The translations under genes were made by a program, and so were the position numbers. This document shows, one piece after another, positions 22,993 through 30,634 of a stretch of 36,761 nt of DNA. Source of the stretch: Microcoleus sp. FACHB-DQ6 (lineage in GTDB: Bacteria > Cyanobacteriota > Cyanobacteriia > Cyanobacteriales > Microcoleaceae). Below the pieces are notes generated by a model that saw nothing but the letters and a program-made list of their open reading frames with translations, was not told the DNA's origin and did not search any database. Position 1 is the first letter of the stretch, and each line of letters opens with the position of its first letter. The stretch is taken from the NCBI GenBank assembly GCA_014695175.1, contig JACJNV010000267.1, positions 1 to 36,761 of the forward strand, given 5' to 3'.

Positions 22993-23520
22993 TGATTTGA
23001 TAACTTTTTGGATTTCCTCGATCGCCCTAGTCGCCACTGCTTCAGGTTTTTCGCCCACACCAGCACAGACTCGGACATCTGCTTGAGTGTAAAAACGCTC
23101 TCGCTCTTTCAAAAGGCTTTGCAGCTTAGATTTGATCTCGCCCTCCTGCAGTAGGGGTCGAGCCGTGTCCGAACGCAGTCGATCGTAAAGTTGATCTACA
23201 GGCACATCCAGCCAAACCACTACACCGTAGTGCAAGTAACCCCAATTCATCGATCGGGCCACAATGCCGCCGCCCGTAGCCACAACCGAATTTTGATAAG
23301 CAGACAATTCGCCGAGCACTTTAGTTTCTAGTTCCCGAAAAGCCTCTTCCCCCTCTTGAGCGAAAATCTCAGCAATTGACTGATTAGCAACTCGAACAAT
23401 TAGTTCATCAGTATCAAAAAAACGGTATTTTAATTTTCTTGCCAAAATCCGTCCCACCGTTGTTTTTCCCGCACCCATCATCCCGACGAGATAAATATTT
23501 ACTCCCCTCAACCCATCCAC
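22969..23520 (-). CDS. aroK: shikimate kinase
   Basis: Shikimate kinase phosphorylates shikimate at the 3-OH with ATP in the aromatic amino acid pathway (cytoplasm). Read from the GTG at 23520 the product has 183 residues. It shows Walker A GMMGAGKTT (about 13-21), the shikimate-binding DTDELI, the GGGIV motif and the lid RPLLQ; all are expected. A TTG two codons upstream is also possible. GGAGG at 23530-23534 is two bases from the TTG but eight from the GTG, which favours the GTG. The last residues (SETGSDLN) are encoded by a dispersed AAACCGGGT repeat, so the C-terminus is probably recent. It lies 22 bp after the LapA-domain gene and is likely co-transcribed with it. Confidence 0.94.
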   Translation of the reverse strand: MDGLRGVNIYLVGMMGAGKTTVGRILARKLKYRFFDTDELIVRVANQSIAEIFAQEGEEAFRELETKVLGELSAYQNSVVATGGGIVARSMNWGYLHYGVVVWLDVPVDQLYDRLRSDTARPLLQEGEIKSKLQSLLKERERFYTQADVRVCAGVGEKPEAVATRAIEEIQKVIKSETGSDLN

Positions 23521-23542
23521 TGCCAAATCCTCCGATATTTTT

Positions 23543-24427
23543 CTATTTTTTTAGGTTAATCGATCCGCCACTGGCGCGATCGTCGTCATCAAACTCATCA
23601 CCCTCATCCAATCCCCAATCATCCTCTGCTTCTGCAAGAGGATTTATTGGTGCTTCATCAGCGGGTTTAGGAATCTCCCCTCCCGGAGGAACCAGCACTC
23701 GATACTCCGCATCGTATACAGCCTCAGTTTGCCCCACCCCAGACTGGCTCGGATCTCGATAGCCGTAAGAATATACTGAGCCAGCCCAAGATTTGCTTTT
23801 CGGTTCCTGCTTAGCTTCGTAAGCCCTGGGATTTGCCGCTGGAACATCATTTACCTGCGGTCGATCGGGAAAATCGCGATCGTCCCCCCAATCGTCATCA
23901 CCCCCTTGAGAGCCGGATTTTGAGCCCTCTGAGACCCAATCGTCCTCATCGTCTGCTGCTGCATAAGTCCCCGGTTGAGCGTAATCCTTCGCCCCATCCG
24001 GGTTCGGAGTTTCTTGCAGGAAAGTCCGGGAACTGTAACCGGCCGGCGTACCGTAGTCTGTTCGGTAGGAACCAGCAGTCTGAGTTTGGCTATTTTCCCT
24101 ATTCATATCCGGGTCAATTCCCTCTTTTCTAGGAGGGGGAGGTGGCGTGTAAGGTGTTCTCCTGTCCTCTGGGAAGGTATCGGGACGGCTGCGACTGGAT
24201 CTGCCGGTGCGGTCTCTTGTTACAGATAGGTAATTTGAAAAAGCCAGCAAACCAGAAATCAATAAAGATGTGAGAGCTCCCACCACCATGCTGAGCAGAA
24301 TCCAGATAGATAAGGGCAAAGCAGGCGATCGAACTCCCAAAAACACCAGCGATAATGCCGGCTCCACATTTTGCAGGGCAAAAATAGTCAGCCCCACCAC
24401 AATTACTAGCAAAAATACAGGTCGCAT
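23543..24427 (-). CDS. LapA (DUF1049)-domain membrane protein with long acidic tail
   Basis: The 294-residue product starts MRPVFLLVIVVGLTIFALQNVEPALSLVFLG and has a second membrane helix at about 38-63 (LSIWILLSMVVGALTSLLISGLLAF). This is the LapA/DUF1049 plan, linked in enterobacteria to lipopolysaccharide assembly. From about residue 70 on the chain is predicted disordered: Pro-rich (TPPPPPRKEG), then very acidic (AADDEDDWVSEG, DDDWGDDRDFPD, EDDWGLDEGDEFDDDD). The three DDW-type acidic motifs look like repeated short linear motifs. The function in cyanobacteria is unknown. It is upstream of aroK in one apparent transcription unit and downstream of ubiX, from which it is separated by about 100 bp containing two heptamer tracts. 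Confidence 0.88.
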   Translation of the reverse strand: MRPVFLLVIVVGLTIFALQNVEPALSLVFLGVRSPALPLSIWILLSMVVGALTSLLISGLLAFSNYLSVTRDRTGRSSRSRPDTFPEDRRTPYTPPPPPRKEGIDPDMNRENSQTQTAGSYRTDYGTPAGYSSRTFLQETPNPDGAKDYAQPGTYAAADDEDDWVSEGSKSGSQGGDDDWGDDRDFPDRPQVNDVPAANPRAYEAKQEPKSKSWAGSVYSYGYRDPSQSGVGQTEAVYDAEYRVLVPPGGEIPKPADEAPINPLAEAEDDWGLDEGDEFDDDDRASGGSINLKK

Positions 24428-24436
24428 ATTAAAAAT

Positions 24437-24464
24437 ATTGGTAATTGGTAATTGGTAATTGGTA
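24437..24464. repeat. (ATTGGTA)4 heptanucleotide tandem repeat
   Basis: Four perfect units. It is a phase variant of the TAATTGG tract at 5060, lying just before the LapA-domain gene's start codon. Confidence 0.95.
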
Positions 24465-24500
24465 ATTTAAACTAACAAATCATCAATAACAAATAACAAA

Positions 24501-24530
24501 CTGTCAACTGTCAACTGTCAACTGTCAACT
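24501..24530. repeat. (CTGTCAA)4 heptanucleotide tandem repeat
   Basis: Four perfect 7-bp units plus CT, abutting the end of ubiX. A variant of the same heptamer is at 25526-25553. Confidence 0.95.
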
Positions 24531-25152
24531 AACTCCCTTCTTCTTCCTTCCAGCGTTTGAGAGGAACGCAATCAATCCCCAACTGGTCTAAAGCGCGAGC
24601 CACCACAAAGTCTACCAAATCTTCAATAGTTTGCGGATTGTGATACCAAGCAGGAATCGCTGGTACAATTCTAGCTCCAGCTTCCGCCAAGGTAGTCAAA
24701 TTCCGCAGGTGAATCAAGCTAAAAGGCGTTTCGCGAGGCACGAGTACCAATTTTCGCCCTTCCTTGAGCTGAACGTCGGCCGCTCTTTCGAGCAAATCCG
24801 AACTCAAGCCAGCCGCCAATTTGCCCAGCGTACTCATGCTACAGGGAATAACGATCATCCCTTGGGTGCGAAAGGAGCCACTAGCAATATTAGCACCGAC
24901 ATCTTGCCAGGGATGGCACCGAAGTTTACCCATTGTGGCTACTCCTGCTTGTTCCCGCCAGAATTCCTCTTGAAGCGTCGGCTCTGCGGGCATTCGGGTG
25001 TTCTGTTCGCTTTGCCAAACCATGTAAGTAGACTTGGAAGCGACCAGTTCAATAGCGCGATCGGCCTCCAACATAAACTTCAGAGTTCGCACCGCATAAA
25101 TCAGTCCCGATGCACCGGTAACTCCTACAATGAGGGGGTAGTTATTCGTCAT
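24529..25152 (-). CDS. ubiX: flavin prenyltransferase UbiX
   Basis: UbiX makes prenylated FMN from FMN and dimethylallyl phosphate, the cofactor of UbiD-type decarboxylases in quinone synthesis. The 207-residue product has the UbiX flavin-binding start VGVTGASGLIYAVR (about 9-22). It also has the conserved IPCSMSTLGKLAAGLSSDLLERAADVQLKEGRKLVLVPRETPFS (about 102-145) and IVPAIPAWYHNPQTIEDLVDFVVARALDQLGI near the end. Length is typical. The ATG at 25152 is the only good start. The gene lies in the same direction as the RNB gene upstream and the LapA-domain gene downstream, but repeat-filled gaps of 402 and 101 bp separate them, so separate transcription is possible. Confidence 0.95.
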   Translation of the reverse strand: MTNNYPLIVGVTGASGLIYAVRTLKFMLEADRAIELVASKSTYMVWQSEQNTRMPAEPTLQEEFWREQAGVATMGKLRCHPWQDVGANIASGSFRTQGMIVIPCSMSTLGKLAAGLSSDLLERAADVQLKEGRKLVLVPRETPFSLIHLRNLTTLAEAGARIVPAIPAWYHNPQTIEDLVDFVVARALDQLGIDCVPLKRWKEEEGS

Positions 25153-25200
25153 TAGTTATTTTTTAGTTGACCGTTTATTGTTGTTAGTAATTAGTTGTTA

Positions 25201-25427
25201 TATCAAATCTGTTAGCATCGGAATTCTTCCTCTCTCTCTTCTCGACCTCTGCGTGAATCAGCGTCCATCCCTTGTCATCGGCAGTTAATTAATCCTCTTT
25301 TTTTAACCGCAGATACAGGCAGATTAACACAGATTAACGCAGATAAATTATATAAATTCCGGTGGCACCGTCCGTGATTGTTAACTCTTGACTGGATTTT
25401 ACAAGTCCGATGCTATCGGATTTGATA
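25201..25427. repeat. 227-bp MITE-like element with 22-bp inverted ends
   Basis: The ends 25201-25222 and 25406-25427 are inverted copies with 20 of 22 positions matching (the left end begins TATCAAATCTGTTAGCATCG). The interior has no coding frame and holds CAGATTAACACAGATTAACG-type short direct repeats. No clear target-site duplication is seen. Confidence 0.7.
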
Positions 25428-25525
25428 TTAGTCCTTAATTATTTATTGATGATTGCTGAGTATAGTTGGCACCCAAATTCTTAATACTTAGTTGCTAGAC
25501 AATGACAACTAAGTATTGAGGAAAA

Positions 25526-25553
25526 TCAACAGTCAACTGTCAACAGTCAACTG
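25526..25553. repeat. (TCAACNG)4 heptanucleotide tandem repeat
   Basis: Four 7-bp units alternating TCAACAG and TCAACTG, ending at the stop codon of the RNB gene. Confidence 0.93.
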
Positions 25554-25554
25554 A

Positions 25555-27921
25555 TTATTCATCATCATCAAAAGCTTGACTGCCGCCGCCAACTGCAACT
25601 AAATCAATTTGCTGGCGGTAGTAGTCAACACTCTTGACTTGAACTTCTACCCGATCGCCCAAACGGTACTGATTGCGGTTTTTCCGGCCCACCAGAGTTT
25701 GCTGGCGCGATCGATATTCGTACCAGTCATCCTTCAGCGAAGAAACGTGTACCAGTCCTTCAACTCGCAGGATGTCGCTCTCCGGCGGCCGCACCTCAAT
25801 TTCCACAAAGAAACCATAAGACTGCACACCTGTAATCAAACCCTGGAAAGTTTGCCCGGTGCGTTCTTTCATCAATCCGGTTTTCTTCAATCCCTGCAAA
25901 TCGCTTTCGGCATCCTCAGCAACCCTTTCGCGTTCCGTCAGGTGTACCACGGCCGATGCAAACTCCGTCTCAAATTCGTGGTGCAAATCTGGCGGGAGAA
26001 CATTCCAAGTAATTTGACCGTGACAGGAGGAATGGTGCAAGTCAACTTTTTCCTTAGCCCGTGTTGTGCGACTGCTGCGGCCTTGCTCGAACACCGCTTG
26101 CAACACCCGCAGTATCAGCAAATCGGCGTAGCGGGAAAGCGGCGAAGTGCAGCGCGTGTAACCCTCTGACAGCGCCAAACCGAAGTGCGGCTTGGGAGTT
26201 GTGCTGTAAACAGCGGGCTTCATCGTGTCTTCTAGCAGGTAGGTGAGAACTCTTTCGGACTTAAGGCCGGCAAACTGCTGGGTAAATCGCTGAAAGTCCA
26301 AGGGCAAAACTTCTTCTTCGCTTTCGAGATACAGTTCGCCTCCGAGGTTGTTGGAGAGTTTGATGAACTCTTGAATGTCTGCCGGGTCTGGCATCGGCTG
26401 GACGCGGTAGATTGCTGGGACTCCCAAGGCCTGCAGGTGAGTGGCGACAGCTTGGTTGGCGAGTACCACCAACTCGGAGACAGCCGACTGGGCGGGGGGA
26501 GCGAATGCAAAAGCTCCTAATTCGCCTTCGTCGTCGAAGTGAGAGTTAGCATCGGGCAAATTTAGTTCAAAAGCTCCCCGCTTGAGCCTTGCCTTTCTGG
26601 CAGCCTGTGAGGCAGCCGACATTTGATCTAGGAAAGGACGGAGGGCGGATGATAAAGGGTGATCTTCGGCCTCGCCTGGTTCGAGAATTGCTTGAGCTTG
26701 CTGGTAGGTGAGGTGGTAGTCAATTTGAATGACGCTGGCTTGAATTTCGTATTCTAAGAGTTCTCCAGATTCGTCTAGGGTGAGCAGTATGCTGAAGGTC
26801 AGCCGTTCGGTATCTGGCAGCAGAGAGCAGCGCTCGTTGAGGATTTCTGGGAGTACGGCGATGATTTTTTCTCCCAGATGGGCGGCGGTGCCTCGCTTGC
26901 GGGCTTCGCGGTCGATCGGGGTTTCTGGCTGCACGTACTCGGCGGCGTCGCTGATGTGGATTCCTATTTGCCAGCGGCCGGGCTTCAGGGTTTCGATCGA
27001 CAAAGCGCGTTCCACTGGCGGATCGGAGAGGAACGATGTCGGATCGAACTCGTTTTCGGCTCCTCCCTCGGAGAGATTTTCCTCTTCAACTTGAGGAGCA
27101 TCGTTTTCGCTGTTGGTTGTTCCCGGTTCGTTTTTGCTGAAGCTAACAGTCAGAATGTTACGCAAATCTAGCCGTTTTTTGATGTCGGTTTTTTTGACTT
27201 TGCTGGGCAAATTTTCGGCTGCTTTGATGACGGCGGCGGGGAACGATCGCGGCAAGTCGTGTTTGCAGCATACGATGTCGAGGTCGTCAGCGGCTTCGGC
27301 GTCGGAACCGAGTACCTGTACTACTTTGCCGACTGGGCGGTGCGTGCCCAGGGGGTAGCGTTTGACTTCGACGTGTACTAGGTGGTCGATCGCCTCTTGG
27401 AGATTTGTGCCATTTGCGAGCAAGTCTAGTTCAAACAACAGGCGATCGTCCAGGGGGATGGCTCTGTAGCTGACGCGGCCGGTGGGGGTGGCAGTTTGCT
27501 TGACTCGCGCCAGTACCGAGGGGTTGGCGCGTTCCAGGATGAGCATGACTTCGCCTTCGGGCGATCGGCGGCGGCTACCTTCTTTGATGATTTTGACTAA
27601 GACTCGATCGCCATTCCAAGCTGTCGAGAGGTGACTTTCCCGCACGTAAACGTCTTCTGAGCCTTCGGCGTCTTGAATTGCAAAGCAAAATCCTTTGCTC
27701 GAACAGCGCAGTTTGGCTTCTACTACGTCGTCTTCAACTACTCGGCGATAGCGGCCTTTGTCTTTGACTAATATGCCAATTTTCTCTAGAGCTTCTAATG
27801 CGATTTGAAGTTTGAGTTGACTGGTGGCGTCGTTGCAGTCGAGTTTTTTCTCTAATGCTTTAGGAGCCACTAATTTGTCTTCTGTAAAATTTGCCAGCAG
27901 TGCAGCGATAGAAAATTCCAT
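25555..27921 (-). CDS. RNB (RNase II/R) family protein, Zam/VacB-like
   Basis: The product has 788 residues when read from the ATG at 27921 (MEFSIAALLANFTEDKLVAPKALEKKL), the usual start of this cyanobacterial group. The frame continues 20 codons upstream, but GAGGA before 27921 and the conserved start favour the shorter form. Order: N-terminal winged-helix-like region; two cold-shock/OB parts (about 60-230, with SSKGFCFAIQD and EDVYVRESHL); RNB domain (about 270-620); C-terminal S1 domain (about 690-770, TGQTFQGLITGVQSYGFFVEI); acidic end. RNB enzymes degrade RNA 3' to 5'. The RNB block GIHISDAAEYV and REARKRGTA is clear, but the canonical Asp cluster is replaced by DPPVERALS (300-308), after an inserted acidic linker. 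It resembles Synechocystis Zam. Whether it is active is uncertain. Confidence 0.9.
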   Translation of the reverse strand: MEFSIAALLANFTEDKLVAPKALEKKLDCNDATSQLKLQIALEALEKIGILVKDKGRYRRVVEDDVVEAKLRCSSKGFCFAIQDAEGSEDVYVRESHLSTAWNGDRVLVKIIKEGSRRRSPEGEVMLILERANPSVLARVKQTATPTGRVSYRAIPLDDRLLFELDLLANGTNLQEAIDHLVHVEVKRYPLGTHRPVGKVVQVLGSDAEAADDLDIVCCKHDLPRSFPAAVIKAAENLPSKVKKTDIKKRLDLRNILTVSFSKNEPGTTNSENDAPQVEEENLSEGGAENEFDPTSFLSDPPVERALSIETLKPGRWQIGIHISDAAEYVQPETPIDREARKRGTAAHLGEKIIAVLPEILNERCSLLPDTERLTFSILLTLDESGELLEYEIQASVIQIDYHLTYQQAQAILEPGEAEDHPLSSALRPFLDQMSAASQAARKARLKRGAFELNLPDANSHFDDEGELGAFAFAPPAQSAVSELVVLANQAVATHLQALGVPAIYRVQPMPDPADIQEFIKLSNNLGGELYLESEEEVLPLDFQRFTQQFAGLKSERVLTYLLEDTMKPAVYSTTPKPHFGLALSEGYTRCTSPLSRYADLLILRVLQAVFEQGRSSRTTRAKEKVDLHHSSCHGQITWNVLPPDLHHEFETEFASAVVHLTERERVAEDAESDLQGLKKTGLMKERTGQTFQGLITGVQSYGFFVEIEVRPPESDILRVEGLVHVSSLKDDWYEYRSRQQTLVGRKNRNQYRLGDRVEVQVKSVDYYRQQIDLVAVGGGSQAFDDDE

Positions 27922-28800
27922 GTAGCGATCGATCCTCTTGTTTCCAGCAATTAGTCTAAATTTTGGCGAAATCAGCCGCACCCCCTCGGGCCCTCGCAGT
28001 GCCTGCTTCCCAACAAATGCGCGGGTTGATAGGTGGAGACGCGAGCACAGCCACCTTGTTTCATCGCGAGGTTTTTTTGAGATTCTCTCCCGACACCGGC
28101 TTGGTGCTCATTGTCTGCTGTCTGTCTTGAACTGACTCCTGACGGTGCAGACAAATGTCCCGCACGCTATTCCCCAATACAATTTTTTAGCGTTGGTTTG
28201 TTTGCTTTTAGGTCAGCAGCGCCGAGCACTGTGCGAATTAGAAAGCCCCTGTCGGTTCTTAAAAGATGGCTCGATACTGAAAGCGACGGCTTGAGTCGAG
28301 GATGAGCCGATGGAGGGATGGAGAGGGAGAAAATTTGCATTTCTGCCTTCTGCCTTGTTTCCTTCTGCCTTGTTCCTTCTTCCTTTTGAAGTGCCTCTTG
28401 CTTCTTGCTTTAGCAAAGAACTTACCGGAGCGAGGCAAAATTGCTAGTAGCTCGCTGCTGCGATGCCCCTGTTTTTTGCACGCGCTCGGCCCTTGCGGAC
28501 AGAGGTGCAACGAGCGGGTCGGGAGCAATCTGTGCTGTAGAAAGTGCAAGGTACACAAAACCGGAGACTTTTACTACTTTGGCTTAGTTGCTGTGTCATC
28601 TCCTATAGGTAGAAATGACCCCCGATGCTTGTTAGCTTAAACCGCTGGATGTGGGATGGGGTTTAGTGGCGTGTAAGGTTGCGCGGATGACTCACCTTTA
28701 ATTTATTGTATGTTGAATAGGTGCTTTCAGAAAATTGTTTTCTCTCTGGCTGTACTACACTTAAGTCATAAGCCCCTCCTGGTTTCGGGGTCAAAAAATT
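27922..28800. other. 879-bp gene-free region
   Basis: I find no convincing gene, tRNA or known RNA. The only notable elements are degenerate TTCTGCC-type heptamers at about 28341-28383 and an imperfect stem near 28480-28525 (CGCTCG...CGAGCG around TTGC...GCAA). Last, GCCCCTCCTGGTTTCGGGG lies directly before the next start codon and can form a CCCC/GGGG hairpin. Short frames here lack protein-like composition. Confidence 0.55.
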
Positions 28801-29811
28801 ATGTTTGCTGAATTTCGCGCCCTTTATCCCGCTGGACAGTTAATCTGTGAGTTGCTGACTGTTCATCACGGTAAGTTTGTTGTTCGCTGTCTGGTTCAGG
28901 TTGACGGCAAAACCCTGGCTACGGCTATGTCGGCTGCTGAGTCTGTTGAAGATGCTGAAGACCGCGCTCGGTTGCGAGCGATCGCTGTCCTCGGATTTGC
29001 TGCGCCCGATCGTGCGATCGCGAGTGTTGCTGCTGTTCCCTCTCCTGCTGCTGTTCCCCCGGTTGCTGCTGTTCCCTCTCCTGCTGCTGTTCCCCCTCCT
29101 CCTGCTGTTTCCCCGGTTGCTGCTGTTCCCCCTCCCCCTCCTGCTGCTGTTCCGGTTCCTGTTGGGCCGACAAGTGTTCCTCTTCCGGTTCTAGAAATGC
29201 CTGTTGCTGACAAATTGCCTATACCACAAGAAAGCAATTTTGTCAAGAAGGAAGCGAAATTAAATGAAGATCCGATCGCACCTGTCCCGGAACCGCTGCC
29301 TCCAAAGGTCGATCGCGTGGAGGCTACTGGATTTGTACCGAAGCAGTTAGACTCAGACGCTTGGCTTTCTTCCAGCTACGGCGAACCACTTGAGGAACTG
29401 GATGTGCCGACTCCTAGCCAAAGTGAACCGCTACAGGGTGCGGCCGAAGTCAGGGGATTGCAACCGATCGCAGTGGGAATCCCCAGCGATGCGATCGAGG
29501 ATAATTCTGATACGATCGCCCAAATAGAGGCAATCCTCAGGCGCTTGAAATGGACTAAGAAACAAGAAACAGACTGTCTCGAACAAAATTTCGGCAAGTC
29601 GTCGCAGAGAGAGCTTTCTAGCGAACAGTTGGTAGATTTTCTAGAATATTTGGAAATCTACAGCAGAACTACTGAGGAAATCAAACGATTGGGCTGGACT
29701 GCCAACCAAGGAAAAGATTATCTCAAACAAGGTTACGGCAAAGAAGCGCGCCATTTCTTAAATCAAGTAGAATTGCTCGACTTCCTGCAATATCTCGAAT
29801 CTTTGCCTTAG
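28801..29811 (+). CDS. conserved cyanobacterial protein with Pro/Ala linker and C-terminal duplicated motif
   Basis: The function is unknown. The 336-residue product has an N-terminal folded domain (about 1-72: YPAGQLICELLTVHHGKFVVRCLVQVDGKTLATAM, then AEDRARLRAIAVLGF), reminiscent of small RNA-binding folds of the dsRBD type. A linker follows (about 73-130) made of Val-Pro-Ala units encoded by GCTGCTGTTCCC-type DNA repeats, then a low-complexity region to about 235. The C-terminus holds two tandem copies of one helical motif: about 240-290 (AILRRLKWTKKQETDCLEQNFGK to LVDFLEYLEIYSR) and about 291-336 (EEIKRLGWTANQGKDYLKQGYGK to LLDFLQYLESLP). The ATG at 28801 follows a small GC hairpin without a clear ribosome binding site. 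The gene is convergent with clpP. Confidence 0.85.
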   Translation: MFAEFRALYPAGQLICELLTVHHGKFVVRCLVQVDGKTLATAMSAAESVEDAEDRARLRAIAVLGFAAPDRAIASVAAVPSPAAVPPVAAVPSPAAVPPPPAVSPVAAVPPPPPAAVPVPVGPTSVPLPVLEMPVADKLPIPQESNFVKKEAKLNEDPIAPVPEPLPPKVDRVEATGFVPKQLDSDAWLSSSYGEPLEELDVPTPSQSEPLQGAAEVRGLQPIAVGIPSDAIEDNSDTIAQIEAILRRLKWTKKQETDCLEQNFGKSSQRELSSEQLVDFLEYLEIYSRTTEEIKRLGWTANQGKDYLKQGYGKEARHFLNQVELLDFLQYLESLP

Positions 29812-29858
29812 TAATTCTGTAGGGTTTCTAGGTGTGAGGTTTTTTTAGAAAAAGCTAA

Positions 29859-29960
29859 ATATAGCAGTTTTCAATTGTATGAAATACAGTAATGACTTAA
29901 CTGTGACGCCGTATCATGCGCCCCAGCATCTGTAATTCACTCCACTGAAAACTGCTATAT
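29859..29960. repeat. 102-bp MITE-like element with 15-bp perfect inverted ends
   Basis: The ends ATATAGCAGTTTTCA (29859-29873) and TGAAAACTGCTATAT (29946-29960) are perfect inverted copies around 72 bp without a coding frame. It lies between convergent genes. AT-rich inverted ends of this kind are typical of small non-autonomous elements in cyanobacteria. Confidence 0.85.
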
Positions 29961-29967
29961 GACCGTT

Positions 29968-30022
29968 AAAAATTAAAAATCAAAAATGAAGAATATTTTC
30001 TCATTTTTGATTTTTAATTTTT
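29968..30022. terminator. bidirectional terminator-like hairpin between convergent genes
   Basis: Arms 29968-29989 and 30001-30022 are perfect reverse complements over 22 bp with an 11-base loop. The outer ends are A-rich on the left and T-rich on the right, so it can stop transcription from both the 28801 gene and clpP (whose stop is three bases away). The stem is entirely A/T except two pairs. Confidence 0.8.
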
Positions 30023-30025
30023 TAT

Positions 30026-30634
30026 TTAGACGACAGCGGCGATCGGTCTGCTGGCGGAAGGACGACGATCGATCACTTGATCGACTAATCCGTAGTCCTT
30101 TGCTTCTTCAGCGGACATGAAGAAATCCCGTTCGGTATCTTCTTCAATGCGGGAAAGCGGCTGACCGGTATGGTTGGCAAGATGTTCGTTCAGGCGGCGT
30201 TTGTGGTACAAAATCTCTTTGGCCTGAATTTCAATATCCGTTGCTTGTCCTTGAGCTCCGCCTAGAGGTTGGTGGATCATAATCCGGGAGTGGGGCAAAC
30301 TCATCCGCTTGCCTTTAGCGCCGGCACTCAACAGAAAAGCGCCCATGCTGGCGGCCAAACCGAGACAAATAGTGCAAATGTCGGGGCGGATGTGGTTCAT
30401 CGTGTCAAAAATGCCCATACCTGCTGTTACCGAACCCCCTGGGGAGTTGATATAGAGGTAAATATCTTTCTCCGGGTCTTCGGCGTCTAAAAATAGCAAT
30501 TGGGCAACGATCAGGTTGGCTAAGTCAGAGTCAACCTGTTGGCCCAAGAAGACTATGCGATCGCGCAGGAGTCGCGAGTAGATATCAAAGGCGCGTTCGC
30601 CGCGACCGGATTGTTCTATAACGGTTGGGATCAT
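30026..30634 (-). CDS. clpP: ATP-dependent Clp protease proteolytic subunit
   Basis: ClpP is the serine protease core of the Clp complex and degrades proteins fed by ClpX or ClpC. The 202-residue product has the full catalytic triad: Ser96 in [11 protein letters not shown], His121 in [10 protein letters not shown] and Asp170 in DTERDFFMS. The N-terminus [34 protein letters not shown] and [20 protein letters not shown] are typical of cyanobacterial ClpP2-type subunits. So it is a true protease, not the inactive ClpR paralogue. Cyanobacteria usually carry several clpP genes. Neither clpX nor clpR is adjacent downstream, where the next gene is convergent. The promoter should lie in the gap upstream of 30634. 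Confidence 0.97.
   Translation of the reverse strand: MIPTVIEQSGRGERAFDIYSRLLRDRIVFLGQQVDSDLANLIVAQLLFLDAEDPEKDIYLYINSPGGSVTAGMGIFDTMNHIRPDICTICLGLAASMGAFLLSAGAKGKRMSLPHSRIMIHQPLGGAQGQATDIEIQAKEILYHKRRLNEHLANHTGQPLSRIEEDTERDFFMSAEEAKDYGLVDQVIDRRPSASRPIAAVV

Larger units (their letters stand above)
25153..25554. other. gene-free gap with MITE-like element
   Basis: No gene is supported. The 402 bp hold a 227-bp segment with inverted ends (25201-25427), with CAGATTAAC repeats inside it, and a TCAAC(A/T)G heptamer tract next to the RNB gene stop. Confidence 0.75.

Noticed and set aside
25609..26169. 186-codon plus-strand frame inside the RNB gene
   Set aside because: It is antisense to the conserved S1 and RNB regions, a shadow frame from biased codon use.
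28470..28530. Stem-forming sequence as a possible tRNA or known small RNA
   Set aside because: It has no T-loop or anticodon arm pattern and no resemblance to RNase P, tmRNA, SRP or 6S RNA.
28896..29246. Gly/Thr-rich and Gln/Glu-rich minus-strand frames
   Set aside because: They come from the GCTGCTGTTCCC-type repeat of the Pro/Ala linker read in reverse. No start signal or family is seen.
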